Made by a program: the position numbers and the translations under genes. Positions 63,665-64,000 of a DNA stretch of 64,000 nt are shown piece after piece. Below the pieces are notes generated by a model. That model was not told the DNA's origin. It worked only from the letters and a program-made list of their open reading frames with translations, and did no database searches. Position 1 is the stretch's first letter. The number at the start of each line of letters is the position of its first letter. Source of the stretch: Litoribaculum gwangyangense (GTDB lineage: Bacteria; Bacteroidota; Bacteroidia; Flavobacteriales; Flavobacteriaceae); assembly GCF_039543505.1 (NCBI RefSeq), contig NZ_BAABJW010000001.1, forward strand, positions 806,001 through 870,000, read 5' to 3'.

Positions 63665-64000
63665 TTATTTCTTTTTGAAAAGTGGAACGGAGGAACAGGC
63701 TTCCCCATACATGATAGATTTGGCAATAGGCTTTAATTTTGTAGTAAGCATAATATAAGCATTCTTGGGGACCGGTTTTTTTGAGCATCCTTTGATGATG
63801 ATAGGCTTATCTATAAATTCTGAAATATCTAGGGTGTTTATGACATCTTGATAAATGGAAGTTTCCAAGTTTTCTAGATTTCCAATAACTATTTTTTTTG
63901 CGTAAGGTTCTAGTTGAATACTTAAAAGCATATATGCCCAACCCGGTATAATGGCATCACTGGTGCATGTTAATGCTACAAAACAATCTTGATATTGCTG
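63665..64000 (-). CDS. DUF2480 protein, 5' end cut by window edge
   Basis: The minus strand is open from the window edge to a stop at 63665, giving about 111 residues of the C-terminal part. Starting QQYQDCFVALTCTSDAIIPG, it continues through WAYMLL, KPIIIKGCSKKPVPKNAYIML, and ends YGEACSSVPLFKKK, matching the end of DUF2480 (about 170 residues in full). An internal Met at 63931 is not a true start, since the conserved sequence runs upstream through it. The two Cys-containing stretches (LTCTSDA; KGCSKKPVP; EACSSVPL) suggest a metal or redox site but no function is established. Confidence 0.88.
   Translation of the reverse strand, partial: QQYQDCFVALTCTSDAIIPGWAYMLLSIQLEPYAKKIVIGNLENLETSIYQDVINTLDISEFIDKPIIIKGCSKKPVPKNAYIMLTTKLKPIAKSIMYGEACSSVPLFKKK

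Noticed and set aside
63665..63931. 88-residue protein starting at Met 63931
   Set aside because: The DUF2480 sequence runs upstream through this Met to the window edge; the true start is outside.
1..64000. tRNA, rRNA, insertion sequences, prophage or defence islands
   Set aside because: No cloverleaf, rRNA core, transposase, integrase, restriction or other defence-gene pattern was seen by reading, though short RNA genes could be missed without covariance searches.

Overview
The window is a gene-dense, low-GC stretch of chromosome from a member of the Bacteroidota, most likely a (marine) Flavobacteriaceae. Evidence for this: four TonB-dependent outer-membrane receptors, a type IX secretion (T9SS) C-terminal sorting domain, Bacteroidota-specific families (DUF4270, DUF5689, DUF3078, DUF2480, DUF6646-like), the Bacteroidota type of isoleucyl-tRNA synthetase, an atpD-atpC pair detached from the other ATP synthase genes, TANNTTTG-type promoter boxes, and no strong Shine-Dalgarno sequences. 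I see no rRNA, tRNA, CRISPR array, insertion sequence, prophage or plasmid signature. Most of the window is core genome.

Layout. 1-6.6 kb: end of a secreted protein (cut by the window edge), recX, a small barrel protein, a JmjC/cupin protein, and a BtuB-like receptor divergent from a MocR-type regulator that has lost its PLP lysine. 6.7-8.9 kb: a small secreted protein and a umuC-umuD translesion pair. 9-12.6 kb: atpC-atpD and an SGNH-hydrolase lipoprotein paired with a large receptor (to 15.4 kb). 15.6-20.1 kb (minus): a one-domain glycogen-synthase-like protein, a DUF4270 lipoprotein and glmS. 20.4-25.2 kb (plus): panC, panD, a flippase-like membrane protein, an esterase and radA. 25.2-30.3 kb: a 431-bp gene-free leader and a 1542-residue T9SS-exported, calcium-repeat/LamG protein. 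30.4-35 kb: ileS, a DksA-like protein and lspA. 35-37.8 kb (minus): rimB-like protease, rimK, an M14 aspartoacylase-like enzyme and 5-formyl-THF cyclo-ligase. 37.9-42.4 kb: uvrC, a small membrane protein and a patatin fused to an outer-membrane barrel. 42.5-49.8 kb: tyrosine and tryptophan ring cleavage (hmgA, hpd, tryptophan dioxygenase) with a DUF3108 protein, an M23 lipoprotein and pgi. 50-53.8 kb: an Oar-like receptor and a small membrane protein. 53.7-60.2 kb: a receptor-DUF5689 pair flanked by two nuclease-fold (EEP) genes pointing left. 60.3-64 kb: hflX, two tandem DUF3078 paralogues and the end of a DUF2480 gene.

Most unusual items: the lysine-less MocR regulator; the EEP / receptor / DUF5689 / EEP cassette, whose divergent promoter is a perfect 12-bp inverted repeat carrying mirror-image -7 boxes; the four-gene RimB-RimK-M14-cycloligase operon; a 5' leader that can pair with the start codon of the giant T9SS cargo gene; and several start codons lying only 4-5 nt after a promoter box, suggesting leaderless mRNAs. 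I do not see a wholly unknown multi-gene defence or mobile system. The EEP cassette and the MocR/receptor pair are the best candidates for undescribed biology.
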